A DNA stretch of 50,204 bases from Actinomycetota bacterium (GCA_030603185.1 JAUVYG010000003.1:1-50204); one strand, 5' to 3'; shown: positions 25,647 to 38,680, numbered from the stretch's first letter. Numbers and translations are program-made. The notes: generated from the sequence alone by a model not told the origin.

Positions 25647-26279
25647 CTACTCCGCTGCCTTGATGAAAACTACTCCGCCGCTCGAACCAGGGACGGCGCC
25701 CTTGATGGCGAGAACGTTGCGCTCAGCGTCGACTCTTACGACCTGGAGTCCGACGGTCGTTGACCGCTCGTTGCCGTACTGCCCTGCCATCTTCTTTCCA
25801 GGAAAGACACGGGATGGAGTGGCGCTTGCGCCTATAGAACCAGGCTTACGGTGAGCACGATGGGTACCATGCGATGCACCAAGACCATGGAAATTGTGTC
25901 TCTTCATTACTCCGGAAAATCCGCGGCCCTTGGACGTACCCGTTACGGATACAGTCTCGCCGGCCTGGAATGCCTCTACCGTTATCTCACTTCCAAGCTC
26001 GAATGAGGCTGTAGCCTCATCATCCTGGAGACGTAGTTCAACGAGGTGACGCCGGGGGGTAACCCCAGACTTCTCAAAATGCCCCTTCATGGGCTTGTTG
26101 ATTTTTCGCTCAGGTAGCTCGTCATAACCGATCTGAACCGCTGAGTAGCCATCCGTTACGTCGGTCTTGACCTGAGTAACAACACATGGTCCAGCCTCTA
26201 TGAGGGTCACCGGTATCATCTGTTCGTTCACATATATCTGGGACATGCCCAGTTTCTTTCCGATAATGCCTTTTGCCAT
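25647..26279 (-). CDS. rplC: 50S ribosomal protein L3
   Basis: A 210-residue L3, an early assembly protein near the peptidyl transferase centre. [37 protein letters not shown] and [21 protein letters not shown] are diagnostic. The ATG at 26279 (AGGTG six nt before) is chosen over an in-frame GTG at 26288 that abuts the rpsJ stop. Confidence 0.96.
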   Translation of the reverse strand: MAKGIIGKKLGMSQIYVNEQMIPVTLIEAGPCVVTQVKTDVTDGYSAVQIGYDELPERKINKPMKGHFEKSGVTPRRHLVELRLQDDEATASFELGSEITVEAFQAGETVSVTGTSKGRGFSGVMKRHNFHGLGASHGTHRAHRKPGSIGASATPSRVFPGKKMAGQYGNERSTTVGLQVVRVDAERNVLAIKGAVPGSSGGVVFIKAAE

Positions 26280-26288
26280 CTTGTTCAC

Positions 26289-26597
26289 CTAGAGCTTTAT
26301 CTCGATATCGACACCAGCAGGTAGGTCGAGCCTCATTAGAGAGTCAACCGTTTTTGGGCTGGGGTCCATTATGTCTATAAGTCGCTTATGCGTGCGCATC
26401 TCAAAGTGCTCACGTGAATCCTTGTCAACGAATGGTCCCCGGATCACACAGTACAAGCTTCGATCGGTAGGCAAAGGAACTGGACCGGAGATCTTTGCCC
26501 CTGTCCTCTTCACCGTCTCTACGATCTTCTTTGCAGACTGATCGATGATCTCGTGATCATATGCTTTTAGTCGGATTCGTATTTTCTCTTTTGCCAC
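26289..26597 (-). CDS. rpsJ: 30S ribosomal protein S10
   Basis: A 102-residue S10, also NusE in antitermination. From the GTG at 26597 the protein reads [19 protein letters not shown], the family start, with AAAGGAAG just before; an open frame upstream to 26636 adds residues foreign to S10. [18 protein letters not shown] and [19 protein letters not shown] are conserved. First gene of the S10 operon, 168 nt after tuf. Confidence 0.96.
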   Translation of the reverse strand: MAKEKIRIRLKAYDHEIIDQSAKKIVETVKRTGAKISGPVPLPTDRSLYCVIRGPFVDKDSREHFEMRTHKRLIDIMDPSPKTVDSLMRLDLPAGVDIEIKL

Positions 26598-26725
26598 TTT
26601 CTTCCTTTGTCTCTCTGTCCTTCGCCCGCCCTCCAAAGGAACGGACTTTCTCGGCGAGAATTTCCCACAACCCCTGAGAGAGCGGGTGCGCAGCTACCTC
26701 TCGCGTCATAGACGCTTACAGTGAA

Positions 26726-26751
26726 GGGCCCCAGCACCAGTGCCGGGACCC
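26726..26751 (-). terminator. Hairpin after tuf, weak terminator candidate
   Basis: On the minus strand GGGTCCCGGCAC can pair with GTGCTGGGGCCC (12 positions including two G-U pairs) 14 nt after the tuf stop. Only TTC, not a T-run, follows, so it may partly separate the str and S10 transcripts or protect the tuf mRNA end. No clear promoter lies between it and rpsJ. Confidence 0.4.
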
Positions 26752-26764
26752 GTATCACATATTT

Positions 26765-27955
26765 CTACTCGATAATTGTGGTTACTGAACCAGCACCCAC
26801 GGTACGGCCACCCTCGCGGATAGCAAACCTCAGGCCTTCTTCCATCGCTATGGAGGAAATGAGATCGACTTCCATCTCAGTATTGTCACCAGGCATAACC
26901 ATTTCCTGGCCACCAGGAAGAGTAACAATACCAGTCACGTCAGTAGTTCTGAAATAGAACTGAGGACGATAGTTGTTGAAGAACGGGGTGTGACGACCGC
27001 CCTCTTCCTTGGAAAGCACGTACACCTGAGCCTTGAACTTGGTATGAGGAGTGATGGTGCCTGGCTTACAGAGAACCTGGCCACGCTCGACATCTTCCTT
27101 GCCAATACCACGAAGGAGTGCACCGATATTATCGCCAGCCTGACCGGAATCAAGCAGCTTGCGGAACATCTCTACGCCAGTACAAACCGACTTCTGAGTC
27201 TCGCGAATACCGACGATCTCGATCTCGTCGTTGACATTGACGACGCCTCGATCTACACGGCCAGTTACAACTGTGCCTCGACCAGTAATTGAGAATACAT
27301 CCTCGATCGCCATCATGAATGGCTTGTCCACGTCACGCACAGGAGTTGGGATGAAGCTATCCACCGCTGCCATAAGATCCATGATCTTATCCTCAAACCC
27401 AGCGTCGCCCTCAAGCGCCTTGGTTGCTGAGCCGTGGATGATCGGGGTGTCATCGCCGGGAAACTCATACTCATTTAGAAGCTCGCGGACTTCCATCTCA
27501 ACAAGCTCAAGAAGTTCCTCGTCATCGACCATGTCTGCCTTGTTAAGGAAAACAACCATGTGCGGCACACCAACCTGGCGGGCAAGCAGAACGTGCTCAC
27601 GAGTCTGTGGCATAGGACCATCAGCAGCGGAGACCACCAAAATGGCACCGTCCATCTGTGCCGCGCCAGTGATCATGTTCTTAACATAGTCAGCGTGACC
27701 CGGGCAGTCGACGTGAGCGTAGTGACGATTCTCAGTCTCATACTCGACATGGGCGGTCGCGATTGTGATACCGCGCTCGCGCTCTTCTGGAGCGTTGTCG
27801 ATGTTCTCAAACGCCTGAGCGCTGTTAACATCCGGAAGACGACGCGATAGAACCGTAGTGATTGCTGCGGTCAGTGTCGTCTTTCCGTGGTCGATGTGAC
27901 CAATGGTTCCCACATTCACGTGGGGCTTATTCCGCTCGAACTTTTGCTTCGCCAT
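26765..27955 (-). CDS. tuf: Translation elongation factor Tu
   Basis: A 396-residue EF-Tu, which brings aminoacyl-tRNA to the ribosome. The GTPase motifs are [10 protein letters not shown] (G1), DCPGHADYV (G3), NKADM (G4) and GSATKAL (G5). Domain 2 and 3 landmarks ([37 protein letters not shown]) are intact. It follows fusA (52-nt gap) as in a standard str operon. Confidence 0.98.
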   Translation of the reverse strand: MAKQKFERNKPHVNVGTIGHIDHGKTTLTAAITTVLSRRLPDVNSAQAFENIDNAPEERERGITIATAHVEYETENRHYAHVDCPGHADYVKNMITGAAQMDGAILVVSAADGPMPQTREHVLLARQVGVPHMVVFLNKADMVDDEELLELVEMEVRELLNEYEFPGDDTPIIHGSATKALEGDAGFEDKIMDLMAAVDSFIPTPVRDVDKPFMMAIEDVFSITGRGTVVTGRVDRGVVNVNDEIEIVGIRETQKSVCTGVEMFRKLLDSGQAGDNIGALLRGIGKEDVERGQVLCKPGTITPHTKFKAQVYVLSKEEGGRHTPFFNNYRPQFYFRTTDVTGIVTLPGGQEMVMPGDNTEMEVDLISSIAMEEGLRFAIREGGRTVGAGSVTTIIE

Positions 27956-28007
27956 CCTGTTATCCTCCTGTGGCCTTTCTTCTTACTCGAACATTAACCG
28001 CGGTTTA

Positions 28008-30122
28008 CTATTCACCGCGTGCTTTGGAAATAATTTCAGTCGCAACCGAGGCCGGAACCTCTTCGTAGCGATCGAACTGCATAGTGTAATTCGCACGCCC
28101 CTGCGACAGAGAGCGTAGCTCAGTAGCGTACCCGAACATCTCCGACAAAGGAACCTTGGCGTCTACAACCTGAGCTCCATGTCTCGGATTCATACCTTCA
28201 ACTCGTCCACGACGGGAGTTCAGGTTACCGATAACGTCACCTAGATAATCTTCTGGAGTAACAACCTCGACGCTCATGACCGGCTCGAGGATTACTGCCT
28301 TTCCGCGCTGAGCGCCATCCTTGAGAGCCATGGATCCTGCGATCTTGAAGGCCATCTCGTTAGAGTCGACATCATGGAATGAACCATCGTAGAGCTGGGC
28401 CTTGATATCTACCAGAGGATATCCAGCAATAACGCCGGCTTCCATCGCGTCTCCGATGCCTTTCCTAACAGCAGGGATATACTCGCGAGGAATAGACCCG
28501 CCGACGATCTTGTCTTCGAACACGTAGCCTGTTCCAGGCTCACCTGGCTCGAATCGAACCTTGGCGTGACCGTACTGACCACGACCACCGGACTGCTTGA
28601 CGTACTTACCCTCGGCGTCAACCGCCTTACGTATTGTCTCTTTGTATGCGACCTGTGGCTTACCGATGTTCGCCTGTACTTTAAACTCTCGGAGCAGTCT
28701 ATCTACGATGACCTCCAGATGAAGCTCGCCCATTCCGAGAATGATGGTTTGACCGGTGTCCACATCTGTCTGGACTCGGAAGGTGGGGTCCTCTTCCGCT
28801 AGCTTAGCCAGGGAGTTGGACAGCTTCTCTTGGTCCACCTTGGTCTTGGGCTCGATGGCCACGGAGATGACAGGCTCAGGGAAGACCATGGATTCAAGCA
28901 AGACCTGAGCGTCAGCGTCACATAGTGTGTCGCCAGTAGTCGTATTCTTTAGTCCAACAAAAGCAATGATGTCGCCAGCGGACGCCTCGTCAATGTCCTC
29001 ACGATGGTTTGCGTGCATAAGCAGGATACGTCCCACTCGCTCACGATTCTCTTTTGTGCTGTTCTCAATATAGGAGCCGGACTTGACTGTCCCAGAGTAG
29101 ATGCGGGCGAACCCAAGCTTACCTACGTAGGGGTCAGTCATTATCTTGAATGCAAGTGCTGAAAATGGAGCGTCGGCCGAAGGCTGGCGCTCTAGCGGAG
29201 TCTCTTTGTCCAACTCGGTACCCTGAATCGCACCAATATCCACGGGGGAGGGTAGGTACTTGATAATGTCATCAAGTAGGGGCTGTACGCCCTTGTTCTT
29301 GAAACTCGAGCCGCAAATCGTTGGAGTAATACTCACATTGAGAGTTGCAGCTCGCACAGCGGCCATAACCTCATCAGCAGTGATCTCTTCGCCCTCAAGG
29401 TACTTCTCCATCAGGGACTCGTCCTGGTCCGCGACCGCTTCTAGGAGGTTTGTCCGCCACTCGTCGGCGAGCTCCTTGAATTCCTCGGGAATCTCACCGA
29501 TCTCGAAGTCAACACCATCATCACTGGTATATAGGATCGCGTTCATCTGGACCAGGTCGATAATGCCACGGAAGTTCTCTTCAGCGCCGATGGGAATCTG
29601 GATCGGGACCGGGTTGGCATTCAACCGCTCTTTAATGGTGGAGACACCCCGAAAGAAATCAGCGCCCGTGCGGTCCATCTTATTAATGTAGGCAATCCTT
29701 GGTACACCGTATTTATCGGCCTGGCGCCAAACAGTCTCTGACTGCGGCTCAACACCAGCAACGGAGCAAAATACCGCTACGGCCCCGTCCAGCACTCTTA
29801 GCGATCTTTCGACCTCGACAGTGAAGTCCACGTGGCCGGGTGTATCTATAATATTTATTCGATGATCATCCCAGAAGCAGGTGGTCGCTGCGGAGGTGAT
29901 GGTGATCCCACGTTCTTGCTCTTGGACCATCCAATCCATCGACGCTGAACCGTCGTGAACCTCACCCATCTTGTGAACTCGACCAGTGTAGAAAAGTATT
30001 CTCTCGGTGGTCGTGGTCTTACCTGCATCAATGTGGGCAATGATGCCGATGTTACGATACTTGTCCAGATCCGTCTGGCCAGTATTGCTCTGTGCTTTAT
30101 CTTTTACAACTGCATCTGACAT
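28008..30122 (-). CDS. fusA: Translation elongation factor G
   Basis: A 704-residue EF-G, the translocase. GTPase motifs are [31 protein letters not shown] and [11 protein letters not shown]; domain IV holds [16 protein letters not shown] and domain [22 protein letters not shown]. The length and domain set are those of ordinary EF-G rather than the recycling factor EF-G2. It lies 8 nt after rpsG. Confidence 0.98.
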   Translation of the reverse strand: MSDAVVKDKAQSNTGQTDLDKYRNIGIIAHIDAGKTTTTERILFYTGRVHKMGEVHDGSASMDWMVQEQERGITITSAATTCFWDDHRINIIDTPGHVDFTVEVERSLRVLDGAVAVFCSVAGVEPQSETVWRQADKYGVPRIAYINKMDRTGADFFRGVSTIKERLNANPVPIQIPIGAEENFRGIIDLVQMNAILYTSDDGVDFEIGEIPEEFKELADEWRTNLLEAVADQDESLMEKYLEGEEITADEVMAAVRAATLNVSITPTICGSSFKNKGVQPLLDDIIKYLPSPVDIGAIQGTELDKETPLERQPSADAPFSALAFKIMTDPYVGKLGFARIYSGTVKSGSYIENSTKENRERVGRILLMHANHREDIDEASAGDIIAFVGLKNTTTGDTLCDADAQVLLESMVFPEPVISVAIEPKTKVDQEKLSNSLAKLAEEDPTFRVQTDVDTGQTIILGMGELHLEVIVDRLLREFKVQANIGKPQVAYKETIRKAVDAEGKYVKQSGGRGQYGHAKVRFEPGEPGTGYVFEDKIVGGSIPREYIPAVRKGIGDAMEAGVIAGYPLVDIKAQLYDGSFHDVDSNEMAFKIAGSMALKDGAQRGKAVILEPVMSVEVVTPEDYLGDVIGNLNSRRGRVEGMNPRHGAQVVDAKVPLSEMFGYATELRSLSQGRANYTMQFDRYEEVPASVATEIISKARGE

Positions 30123-30130
30123 CTATCAAA

Positions 30131-30601
30131 TCACCATTTGTAGTGGGCAAAGGCCCTGTTGGCCTCGGCCATCTTGTGAGTATCTTCCTTGCGCTTGATA
30201 GCTGACCCTGTGCCAGACGCGGCATCCATGATCTCAGACGCAAGTCTTTCAGCCATGCTCTTGCCCTTGCGCTTCTGAGCAAACTCGGTCAACCAGCGAA
30301 TCGCTAGGGTAGTTCCCAGCTTCGCTGGTACCTCGACTGGAACCTGATAGGTAGCGCCACCGACACGACGGGGCTTCACCCTGATCGCCGGCTTAACATT
30401 CTCTACTGCCTTGCGAACCACAGATAGCGGCTCAGAGCCGGTCTTCTCGGCCACAATATCGAATGACTTATAAATAATGGTCTCGGCAAGATTCTTCTTA
30501 CCACTCTTGAGCACCTGGTTAGTGAACTGAGTGACCAGTCGGCTGTTGTAAACCGGATCTGCGATTAATTCTCTTTTCGGAGCGGCACCTCTTCTAGGCA
30601 A
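30131..30601 (-). CDS. rpsG: 30S ribosomal protein S7
   Basis: A 156-residue S7, assembly initiator of the 30S head and, in E. coli, the str-operon repressor. PRRGAAPKRELIADPVYNS, VKPRRVGGATYQVPVEV and RMAERLA-like SMAERLASEIMDAASGTGSA are diagnostic. The start is a TTG at 30601 with GAGAGGA upstream. It follows rpsL by 22 nt. Confidence 0.97.
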   Translation of the reverse strand: MPRRGAAPKRELIADPVYNSRLVTQFTNQVLKSGKKNLAETIIYKSFDIVAEKTGSEPLSVVRKAVENVKPAIRVKPRRVGGATYQVPVEVPAKLGTTLAIRWLTEFAQKRKGKSMAERLASEIMDAASGTGSAIKRKEDTHKMAEANRAFAHYKW

Positions 30602-30623
30602 CTCTATGTCCTCTCAATCTCTA

Positions 30624-30995
30624 CTATTTAGGAGCTCGGGTGCCGTACTTGGAACGCCCCTGCTTGCGGTCTGCAACACCAGCGGTGTCAAGAGCCGCTC
30701 TGACTATCTTGTAACGAACACCCGGAAGATCCTTCACTCGACCCCCGCGGATAAGCACAATTGAGTGCTCTTGCAGGTTGTGACCGATACCGGGGATATA
30801 TGCGGTGACTTCCATTCCGTTGGTCAAACGAACACGAGCCACCTTGCGCAACGCCGAGTTCGGCTTCTTCGGTGTTGTCGTATAGACACGTACGCAAACG
30901 CCACGCTTCTGAGGCGCTCCGCGAAGACCAGGCGTAGTGGCCTTGGCCTTCTTGCTCTGTCGTCTCTTTTTGACCAGTTGGTTGATGGTCGGCAT
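30624..30995 (-). CDS. rpsL: 30S ribosomal protein S12
   Basis: A 123-residue S12 at the decoding centre. [36 protein letters not shown] and [17 protein letters not shown] are conserved. The positions where streptomycin resistance mutations occur (the Lys of PKKPNS and the Lys of RVKDLPG) are wild type. It is the first gene of the str operon behind a strong promoter. Confidence 0.97.
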   Translation of the reverse strand: MPTINQLVKKRRQSKKAKATTPGLRGAPQKRGVCVRVYTTTPKKPNSALRKVARVRLTNGMEVTAYIPGIGHNLQEHSIVLIRGGRVKDLPGVRYKIVRAALDTAGVADRKQGRSKYGTRAPK

Positions 30996-31097
30996 ATGAA
31001 CCTTTCGTATTCCTCTAGCTTATTCTTTACCGGCCGGTTTACCCGTTAAAAACGGTCACCAGGCCATGGTCCCCTCTGTCTAAGGGCACAGCGCCAT

Positions 31098-31126
31098 ACA
31101 TTACCAGCGCATACATCCAGTGTCAA
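31098..31126 (-). promoter_or_regulatory. Strong promoter of the str operon (rpsL-rpsG-fusA-tuf)
   Basis: On the minus strand a perfect TTGACA (31126-31121) and TAATGT (31103-31098) are exactly 17 nt apart. It lies between the rpoC terminator and rpsL, leaving a leader of about 95 nt. It is the clearest vegetative promoter in the window. Confidence 0.88.
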
Positions 31127-31142
31127 GGTTATCCAGAACAAC

Positions 31143-31181
31143 TGAAAAGAAAGAGGCGGGGCCGCGTAGCGCCCCCGCCTC
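31143..31181 (-). terminator. Intrinsic terminator after rpoC
   Basis: On the minus strand GAGGCGGGG (31181-31173) pairs with CCCCGCCTC (31161-31153), and TTTCTTTTC follows. It lies 22 nt past the rpoC stop and just before the str promoter. Confidence 0.9.
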
Positions 31182-31202
31182 AATAAACTCTGCGGTAGGA
31201 GT

Positions 31203-34200
31203 CTAGCCCTTATCTCCCCGACCGACGGCCACCTCGGTGGCGCTCCCAGATCCCTCTGCAGTCTCACCTGACATACCCGCTTCTAGATCGCCTTCGGTGG
31301 CGCCCAGTAGCTGAGCAAGAGCCTCTCTTTGTGCCTGAAGCACTGACTCCGGCAGTTCAACCTCAACATCACGATAACGCGGCATTCCGGTTGCCGCCGG
31401 AATGAGCTTACCTATGATGACGTTCTCCTTCAGCCCGAGCAATGGATCACTCTTGCCGTCGATAGCTGCATCAGTCAGTACTCTCGTGGTCTCCTGGAAG
31501 GAGGCGGCTGAGAGATAACTGTCAGTTGCCAATGAAGCTTTGGTGATTCCAAGAATCACATTGGCTGCCGTTGCAGGCTCTCCGCCTTCAGCTCTAGCAC
31601 GGTCGTTCTCTTCGTCAAAGTGGAACTTCCCGACAACCTGAAGAGGAAGCATCAAAGTATCACCTGATTCAGCGACCTGAACTCTCTTCATCATCTGGCG
31701 AATGATCACCTCGATATGCTTATCGTTGATCTCAACGCCTTGCAGTCGATACACCTCTTGTACCTCTTGTACCAGGTATATCTGTGTTGCTTGAATTCCC
31801 TTGATGGCGAGAATGTCGTGCGGACTCAGATGACCCGGTGTCAGCTGCATCCCAGCCTTCACGTCATCACCCTCTGAAACCAGTAGTCGGTAACGCTTCG
31901 GAACCTTGTAGTCCTTGGTTACGACATCATCTCCGGAGCCACCAGTCAGCGTCAACGTCCTGGTTTTGTCCGCCTCAATGATTGAAATCTTTCCATCGAT
32001 CTCAGCAAGTACCGCCTGTCCCTTGGGCTTGCGGGCCTCAAAGAGCTCAACAATTCGTGGAAGACCATGCGTGATGTCGGCACCTACGACACCACCGGTG
32101 TGGAATGTACGCATTGTCAGCTGTGTTCCTGGCTCACCGATTGACTGAGCGGCAATGATACCAACGGCCTCACCAATGTCAGCCATCCGCTTATTGGCCA
32201 AACTGAATCCGTAGCATCGAGAGCAAATACCCTGTCGTGCTTCGCAAGTCATCACTGAGCGAACCATGACAGTTTCAAGCTTTGATGCTGCAAGCGCGTC
32301 GAGAATCTTTTCAGTGATTCCCCCGTTTCGGTCCACGATGACCTCACCGGTGTCCGGATCGACGACCTTTTCCACGGCCGCGCGGCCATACAAGCTGTGA
32401 TTCACGTCACCGTGCATGTCGTGTATCTGCTGCGGAATTCCGTCCTCAGTCCCGCAATCATCCTCGCGAATGATCACATCCTGAGACACATCGACCAAAC
32501 GACGGGTCAGGTAACCCGAATCAGCAGTTCTAAGCGCTGTATCGGCAAGCCCCTTTCGGGCACCGTGAGTAGATACGAAATACTCGAGAACGGTAAGGCC
32601 CTCGCGGAAGTTGGCTTTGATGGGCTGGTCGATCGTCTCACCCTTCGGGTTAGAAACCAGACCTCGCATGCCTGCCAGCTGGCGAATCTGCTTGATATTA
32701 CCTCGCGCACCAGAGGTCGCCATCAAGTAGATGGGATTGAATCGATCGAAGTTCTTCTCCATCGCGTCGGTCACGTCGTCCGTAGCCTGCGTCCATAGGT
32801 CCACGACCTGTTGGTGGCGCTCCTCATTCGTGACCAGACCCTTTCGGAACTGCTTCTCTATTTTCTCTACAGCTTCCTCGGGGGCCTTGAGGATATCCTT
32901 CTTGGTAGGAGGAATGGTTACATCCTTAAGTCCGATGGTGATACCCCCTCTAGTGGCGGCATGGAATCCCATTGACTTAATGCCATCAAGGATCTCAGCG
33001 ACATGAGCCGCATCATAGCGCTCTGCACAATCAGAGATTATCTGGCCGAGACGCTTCTTGGCCACGTCCTCGTTGACGTACGGATAGTCCTCCGGCAAAA
33101 CCGAGTTGAACTTGATCCGGCCCGGTGTGGTCTTTACCTTGTCACCATTGAAGCGCCTGACAATGACCAGCTGGCCCCTTTGAATGTCGCCAACGTCCCA
33201 AGCAGCGAGTACCTCGATCTCAGAAGCGAACCTAGCAAGACCCTTCTTGGTCTTTTTGCCAAGAATGTCTTCCTCGTGGATCTCGCCATCATCCACTGGC
33301 TTGTATCCCTTGTAGTCACCCCTGTGGGCGGTAAGGCTGAACACACCGAGAACGATGTCCTGGGTAGGAGTGGTGATAGGCCTTCCGTGAGCAGGAGACA
33401 GAATGTTATGTGAGGACAGCATCAGCAATCTCGCCTCAGCCTGCGCTTCAGCGGACAGAGGAAGGTGGACTGCCATCTGATCTCCGTCGAAGTCGGCGTT
33501 GAATGCCGTGCAGACGAGCGGGTGGATCTGAATAGCTTTTCCTTCGACGAGGATCGGCTCGAACGCCTGGATTCCAAGTCTATGCAGGGTTGGAGCTCTG
33601 TTGAGAAGAACCGGGTGTTCCCTGATTACTTCCTCAAGAACATCCCAGACCATATGCTTTCCACGCTCAACCAGTCGCTTTGCGGTCTTGATGTTCTGAG
33701 CGTGGCCCAGATCAACCAATCGCTTCATCACAAATGGCTTGAACAACTCGAGCGCCATGATCTTCGGGAGCCCGCACTGATGTAGCTTCAGGTTAGGTCC
33801 AACCACGATGACTGAACGACCAGAGTAATCTACTCGTTTTCCAAGCAGGTTCTGACGGAATCTTCCCTGCTTACCCTTAAGCATATCGGAAAGAGACTTC
33901 AGGGGCCTGTTGCCGGGGCCTGTGACCGGACGACCGCGTCTACCGTTGTCAAACAACGCGTCAACAGCCTCTTGCAGCATGCGCTTCTCGTTGTTGACAA
34001 TGATTTCCGGTGCACCAAGATCCAGCAGCCTGCGAAGCCTGTTGTTTCGGTTGATCACTCTTCTATATAGGTCATTGAGGTCGGATGTAGCGAATCGGCC
34101 ACCGTCAAGCTGCACCATCGGACGCAGATCCGGCGGAATAACAGGAACTACATCCAGGATCATCCACTCCGGCTTGTTGCCAGATGTACGAAAAGCGCCA

Positions 34201-35168
34201 ACGACCTTGAGTCTCTTAACTGCGCGCTGTCGCTTCTGTCCCGTAGCGGTACCGATCTCTTCTTTGAGCTTCTCGGCCTCAGCCTCAAGATCCATATGCT
34301 TAAGAAGATCCTTTACTGCCTCGGCACCCATGCCACCGCGGAAGTACTCGGAGTAGTTCTCACGCAGCTCGCGGAAGATATCTTCGTTGCTGATCATCTG
34401 CTTGACTTCAAGGGTCTTGAGAACCTCGAACGCCTCGCGAATAACTTCCTTACTGTGCTCGGTACGGTCGTCAACAGACTTGAGCTCCTTCTTGACGTCC
34501 TCTTCGAGCTTCTTCAGCTCACGTGGCTTTAGTGGTCTAAGCTCGATTACCTCAGGCTCGTCGGACTCCTCTTCTGGAGTCTCTTCCTCGCCCTCGACGA
34601 TCTCTTTCTCGACCGGAACACCCAGAAGGCGCTCTTCGCGTCCCTCGTCGACCAGTCTGATCTCGTCTTCGCGCCTAACATCGACCTGAGCGATCGAGTC
34701 CTCGAGCTCTTCGGCTAGGTCGGACATGTCCGCCTCGATCTTGTCTTTGTCGACATGAGTGATCATGTAGCTGGCAAAGTACAGGATCTTCTCGAGATCC
34801 TTTGGAGCTAGATCAAGAAGATACCCAAGGCGAGATGGTACCCCTTTGAAAAACCATATATGAGAGACAGGGGCCGCGAGCTCTATGTGAGCCATGCGAT
34901 CCCGTCGAACCTTGGCTCGAGTTACCTCAACGCCACAACGCTCGCATATGATTCCCTTGAAACGAATACGCTTGTACTTTCCGCAATAGCACTCCCAGTC
35001 CTTGGTTGGACCGAAGATCTTCTCGCAGAAAAGCCCATCTTTCTCTGGTTTTAGGGTTCTGTAGTTAATGGTCTCTGGCTTCTTGACCTCGCCGCTTGAT
35101 CTACCCCTAATCTGCTCGGGGGAAGCGAGCCCTATCTTTAGGGCACTGAAATGATTCACATCACGCAA
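31203..35168 (-). CDS. rpoC: DNA-directed RNA polymerase subunit beta'
   Basis: A 1321-residue beta' subunit. Zinc finger 1 is CYCGKYKR...CERCG near residues 60-80; the catalytic Mg-binding loop NADFDGDQ lies near 560; the trigger-loop and bridge-helix regions ([18 protein letters not shown]) and zinc site 2 ([13 protein letters not shown]) follow. An acidic coiled-coil insertion near residues 135-310 (including [11 protein letters not shown]) fits the actinobacterial lineage insertion. The start is placed at the TTG at 35168, with GGAGG 8 nt before, overlapping the rpoB stop by 8 nt; the frame stays open to 35225. A short Ser/Gly/Glu-rich tail ends the protein. Confidence 0.96.
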   Translation of the reverse strand: MRDVNHFSALKIGLASPEQIRGRSSGEVKKPETINYRTLKPEKDGLFCEKIFGPTKDWECYCGKYKRIRFKGIICERCGVEVTRAKVRRDRMAHIELAAPVSHIWFFKGVPSRLGYLLDLAPKDLEKILYFASYMITHVDKDKIEADMSDLAEELEDSIAQVDVRREDEIRLVDEGREERLLGVPVEKEIVEGEEETPEEESDEPEVIELRPLKPRELKKLEEDVKKELKSVDDRTEHSKEVIREAFEVLKTLEVKQMISNEDIFRELRENYSEYFRGGMGAEAVKDLLKHMDLEAEAEKLKEEIGTATGQKRQRAVKRLKVVGAFRTSGNKPEWMILDVVPVIPPDLRPMVQLDGGRFATSDLNDLYRRVINRNNRLRRLLDLGAPEIIVNNEKRMLQEAVDALFDNGRRGRPVTGPGNRPLKSLSDMLKGKQGRFRQNLLGKRVDYSGRSVIVVGPNLKLHQCGLPKIMALELFKPFVMKRLVDLGHAQNIKTAKRLVERGKHMVWDVLEEVIREHPVLLNRAPTLHRLGIQAFEPILVEGKAIQIHPLVCTAFNADFDGDQMAVHLPLSAEAQAEARLLMLSSHNILSPAHGRPITTPTQDIVLGVFSLTAHRGDYKGYKPVDDGEIHEEDILGKKTKKGLARFASEIEVLAAWDVGDIQRGQLVIVRRFNGDKVKTTPGRIKFNSVLPEDYPYVNEDVAKKRLGQIISDCAERYDAAHVAEILDGIKSMGFHAATRGGITIGLKDVTIPPTKKDILKAPEEAVEKIEKQFRKGLVTNEERHQQVVDLWTQATDDVTDAMEKNFDRFNPIYLMATSGARGNIKQIRQLAGMRGLVSNPKGETIDQPIKANFREGLTVLEYFVSTHGARKGLADTALRTADSGYLTRRLVDVSQDVIIREDDCGTEDGIPQQIHDMHGDVNHSLYGRAAVEKVVDPDTGEVIVDRNGGITEKILDALAASKLETVMVRSVMTCEARQGICSRCYGFSLANKRMADIGEAVGIIAAQSIGEPGTQLTMRTFHTGGVVGADITHGLPRIVELFEARKPKGQAVLAEIDGKISIIEADKTRTLTLTGGSGDDVVTKDYKVPKRYRLLVSEGDDVKAGMQLTPGHLSPHDILAIKGIQATQIYLVQEVQEVYRLQGVEINDKHIEVIIRQMMKRVQVAESGDTLMLPLQVVGKFHFDEENDRARAEGGEPATAANVILGITKASLATDSYLSAASFQETTRVLTDAAIDGKSDPLLGLKENVIIGKLIPAATGMPRYRDVEVELPESVLQAQREALAQLLGATEGDLEAGMSGETAEGSGSATEVAVGRGDKG

Positions 35169-38100
35169 GGGCCTGGCCTCCAGACTTATCACTATCTTCT
35201 GTCGTTCCATCTCCGGTGTCCGCACTCATCGCTTGCTCTTCCGGCGAGCCAGGATCGGCTGGACTATCATTCTTGTCTGCCGGCTTCTTGGGCTTGTCCG
35301 AAGCTGGGCCGGTCAACCCTAGTGTGCCTCGAAGGTCGACACCAAGCTCTTCTGCAGTAGTGAAGATGTCATCCTCGGACTCTCTGAGCTCGATCTCTTG
35401 TCCTTCTGACCCAAGAACCTCGACGTTCAGGCTCAGGCTCTGCATCTCTTTGACTAGAACCTTGAATGACTCCGGGATTCCAGCTTCGGGGATGTTCTCG
35501 CCCTTGACTATCGCCTCGTATGTCCGCACTCGTCCGACAACATCGTCGGATTTTACGGTAAGCATCTCTTGTAGGGTGTGGGCGGCACCGTATGCCTCGA
35601 GAGCCCATACCTCCATCTCTCCGAATCTCTGTCCACCGAACTGCGCCTTACCACCCAGCGGCTGCTGAGTAACCAAGGAGTACGGTCCGGTCGAACGAGC
35701 ATGAATCTTATCGTCGACCAGGTGGTGCAGTTTAAGCACATAAATCTGACCAACAGTGATCGGGTGGTCGAACTTTTCTCCGGTGCGACCATGGAACAGC
35801 GTCGCCTTACCATCCTCGGGAAGGCCGGCCTTCTTGAGGGCTTCCCCGATCTCATCCTCGGTTGCGCCGTGGAAGACCGGAGTGGCAGTAAATGTCCGTG
35901 GATCGGCCTCGCCGTTGCGACGCCTAGACCCACCGGTGGGCCCGTCGAAACCTGCGGCAGCAGCCCACCCCAAGGTAGTCTCAAAAATCTGTCCGAGATT
36001 CATTCGTGAGGGAACACCTAGAGGGTTCAGAATAATATCAAGTGGCGTACCGTCCTCAAGGAACGGCATGTCCTCGACCGGCAGGATCTTCGAAATAACA
36101 CCCTTATTTCCGTGGCGACCAGCGAGCTTGTCACCTTCGGATATTTTCCTCTTCTGAGCAACGAACACTCTAACAAGCTTGTTCACACCTGGTGATAGCT
36201 CATCGCCGTTCTCCCTCGAGAAGGTATGCACATCGATAACCGTGCCGGTTTCACCGTGAGGAACCTTAAGGGAGGTGTCTCTGACCTCGCGGACCTTCTC
36301 GCCGAAGATCGCGCGAAGTAGTCTTTCCTCCGCCGTTAGCTCGGTCTCTCCCTTTGGAGTGACTTTGCCGCACAGAAGATCGCCGGGTCGTACCTCCGCA
36401 CCAACGCGGATAATACCTTCCTCGTCCATATCAGCCAGTGACTCTTCACCGATATTCGGAATGTCCCTTGTGATCTCTTCTGGTCCGAGCTTCGTGTCTC
36501 TGGCTTCGACCTCGTGCTCTTCTATGTGGATAGAGGTAAGCACGTCCTCTTTGACCAGACGCTCACTGATAATGATAGCGTCCTCGTAGTTGTAGCCCTC
36601 CCATGGCATGAAGGCCACAAGTAGGTTGCGTCCGAGTGCCAGCTCACCCTCATCGGTAGCTGCACCATCAGCGAGTACCTGTCCAGCTGTTACCTTGTCG
36701 CCCACGCTGACGAGAGGCCTCTCGTTGATACAAGTACCTTGGTTGGACCTGCGGAACTTCTGGACACTATAGGTGTCGCGCTCTTTATTGCTTCTCTCGA
36801 CGGTGATGCTCTGAGCATCTACCTCGACAATCTTTCCGGGATTCTGAGCTGTAATGACCTCGCCAGTATCCTTAACGGCTCGGTGCTCTACTCCGGTTCC
36901 CACAAGGGGTGCCTCGGTGTTGAGCAGTGGAACGGCCTGACGCTGCATGTTCGAACCCATGAGCGCTCGGTTCGCATCGTCGTGCTCAAGGAACGGGATA
37001 AGTGCCGTCGCCACAGACACGATCTGGGCGGGAGCAACATCCATGTAGTCCACTTCAGTAGGAGCAACTCGCGTAACTTCCTCTTCTTTCTCGCGAACGA
37101 GAACAGATGGACCGGCGAGTTTGCCTTTGCTATCAACCTCGGCATTCGCCTGAGCGATAACATAGACGTCCTCTTCGTCCGCCGTCAGGTACTGAATCTC
37201 ATCAGTTACAACCCCCTTGACCACCTTGAGGTAAGGAGTCTCGATGAATCCGAAGTCGTTGAGTGTTCCGTATGTCGCAAGAGATCCGATGAGTCCGATG
37301 TTCGGACCTTCCGGCGTCTCAATAGGACACATACGTCCATAGTGGGACGGATGAACATCTCGAACCTCGAAGCCGGCTCTCTCTCGGGAAAGACCGCCAG
37401 GTCCAAGCGCAGAAAGTCGACGCTTGTGTGTTAGTCCGGATAGTGGGTTGGTTTGATCCATGAACTGTGACAACTGTGAAGATCCGAAGAACTCCTTGAT
37501 GGCAGCCACAACTGGACGGATATTAACCAACGCCTGTGGGGTGATGGTTTCAGTGTCTACAGTGTTCATTCGCTCACGAATGACACGCTCCATTCTCTGG
37601 AGACCAACTCTGAACTGTCCCTTGATAAGCTCACCGACGGATCGAACGCGACGATTGCCGAAGTGATCGATATCGTCAACGTGGTAGCCGGGTTCACCCT
37701 GATGCAGTTTTACCAAGTATATGATGGCATCACGCAGGTCAGCGATGGTCAGAACAGTGGTATCGATAGGTACATCGACGCCAAGCTTCTTATTGAGCTT
37801 GTAGCGACCAACCTTCGCCAGGTCATACCTGTTCGGGTTGAAGAACAACGTGTTCACAAGGTTCTTTGCGGAATCGATTGTTGGAGGCTCACCTGGGCGA
37901 AGACGCCTGTAGAGCTCAAACAAAGCCTCTTCCTGAGTCTCTGTCGCATCCTTCTCGATCGTGTTCTGCATCGAAGGAGCGTTGTCGAAGGTCTCGAGTA
38001 ACGCCTGGTTGGTGTCTAATCCGGGCTCACCGAGGGCCTTGAGAAGAACACTAATAGGCAGACGGCGCTTGCGATCGATTCGCACGCCGACGATGTCCTT

Positions 38101-38622
38101 CTTGTCTACATCGAACTCGAGCCAAGCACCCCGGCTCGGGATCATCTTGGCGCTGAACAACTCTTTGTCAGATGTTTTATCCATCTCGGTGTCGAAGTAG
38201 ACACCCGGTGAACGGACTAGCTGTGAGACCACAACTCGCTCGGTCCCGTTAATAACGAAGGTTCCCCGCGATGTCATCAGTGGGAAATCACCCATGAAGA
38301 CGTTCTGCTCTTTTATCTCGCCCGTGTCTTTATTGATAAAGCGGACAAGAACATTGAGCGGAGCCGCGTAAGTGTGATCCTTCTCGCGACACTCGAATTC
38401 AGAGAATTTAATTTCCCCGAATTCATGCGCACCAAATTCGAGGACTAGGTTTCCCGTAAAGTCCTCGATGGGTGATATCTCTTGAAATGCCTGTTTTAGT
38501 CCCTCTATTTTGAACTTCTCGAAGGATCTGGTCTGAATCTGGATCAGGTCTGGAAGCTGGAGTTTCTCTTCGATCTTGCCGAAAGAGCGCCGAGTACGAA
38601 CGCCCGAAGGGGCTGATGTCAA
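35161..38622 (-). CDS. rpoB: DNA-directed RNA polymerase subunit beta
   Basis: A 1153-residue beta subunit. The rifampicin pocket [30 protein letters not shown] is summarised by [20 protein letters not shown] (about residue 395), with the usual resistance positions (Asp of FMDQ, His of THKRR, Ser of RLSALG) wild type. [23 protein letters not shown] and the C-terminal [20 protein letters not shown] are conserved. A low-complexity tail of about 45 residues (Asp, Pro, Lys, Ser rich) extends past the usual end. The start is a TTG at 38622 with AAGGGGG before it. It has its own promoter and overlaps rpoC. Confidence 0.96.
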   Translation of the reverse strand: MTSAPSGVRTRRSFGKIEEKLQLPDLIQIQTRSFEKFKIEGLKQAFQEISPIEDFTGNLVLEFGAHEFGEIKFSEFECREKDHTYAAPLNVLVRFINKDTGEIKEQNVFMGDFPLMTSRGTFVINGTERVVVSQLVRSPGVYFDTEMDKTSDKELFSAKMIPSRGAWLEFDVDKKDIVGVRIDRKRRLPISVLLKALGEPGLDTNQALLETFDNAPSMQNTIEKDATETQEEALFELYRRLRPGEPPTIDSAKNLVNTLFFNPNRYDLAKVGRYKLNKKLGVDVPIDTTVLTIADLRDAIIYLVKLHQGEPGYHVDDIDHFGNRRVRSVGELIKGQFRVGLQRMERVIRERMNTVDTETITPQALVNIRPVVAAIKEFFGSSQLSQFMDQTNPLSGLTHKRRLSALGPGGLSRERAGFEVRDVHPSHYGRMCPIETPEGPNIGLIGSLATYGTLNDFGFIETPYLKVVKGVVTDEIQYLTADEEDVYVIAQANAEVDSKGKLAGPSVLVREKEEEVTRVAPTEVDYMDVAPAQIVSVATALIPFLEHDDANRALMGSNMQRQAVPLLNTEAPLVGTGVEHRAVKDTGEVITAQNPGKIVEVDAQSITVERSNKERDTYSVQKFRRSNQGTCINERPLVSVGDKVTAGQVLADGAATDEGELALGRNLLVAFMPWEGYNYEDAIIISERLVKEDVLTSIHIEEHEVEARDTKLGPEEITRDIPNIGEESLADMDEEGIIRVGAEVRPGDLLCGKVTPKGETELTAEERLLRAIFGEKVREVRDTSLKVPHGETGTVIDVHTFSRENGDELSPGVNKLVRVFVAQKRKISEGDKLAGRHGNKGVISKILPVEDMPFLEDGTPLDIILNPLGVPSRMNLGQIFETTLGWAAAAGFDGPTGGSRRRNGEADPRTFTATPVFHGATEDEIGEALKKAGLPEDGKATLFHGRTGEKFDHPITVGQIYVLKLHHLVDDKIHARSTGPYSLVTQQPLGGKAQFGGQRFGEMEVWALEAYGAAHTLQEMLTVKSDDVVGRVRTYEAIVKGENIPEAGIPESFKVLVKEMQSLSLNVEVLGSEGQEIELRESEDDIFTTAEELGVDLRGTLGLTGPASDKPKKPADKNDSPADPGSPEEQAMSADTGDGTTEDSDKSGGQALA

Positions 38623-38680
38623 AGCTTTCCCCCTTTAGTGGTTATTGGAACACAACAAAGCCGACACACGGCAAACAGAG

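Noticed and set aside
36739-37434. 231-codon plus-strand open frame
   Set aside because: It is antisense to the conserved core of rpoB; its length comes from codon bias of the real gene.
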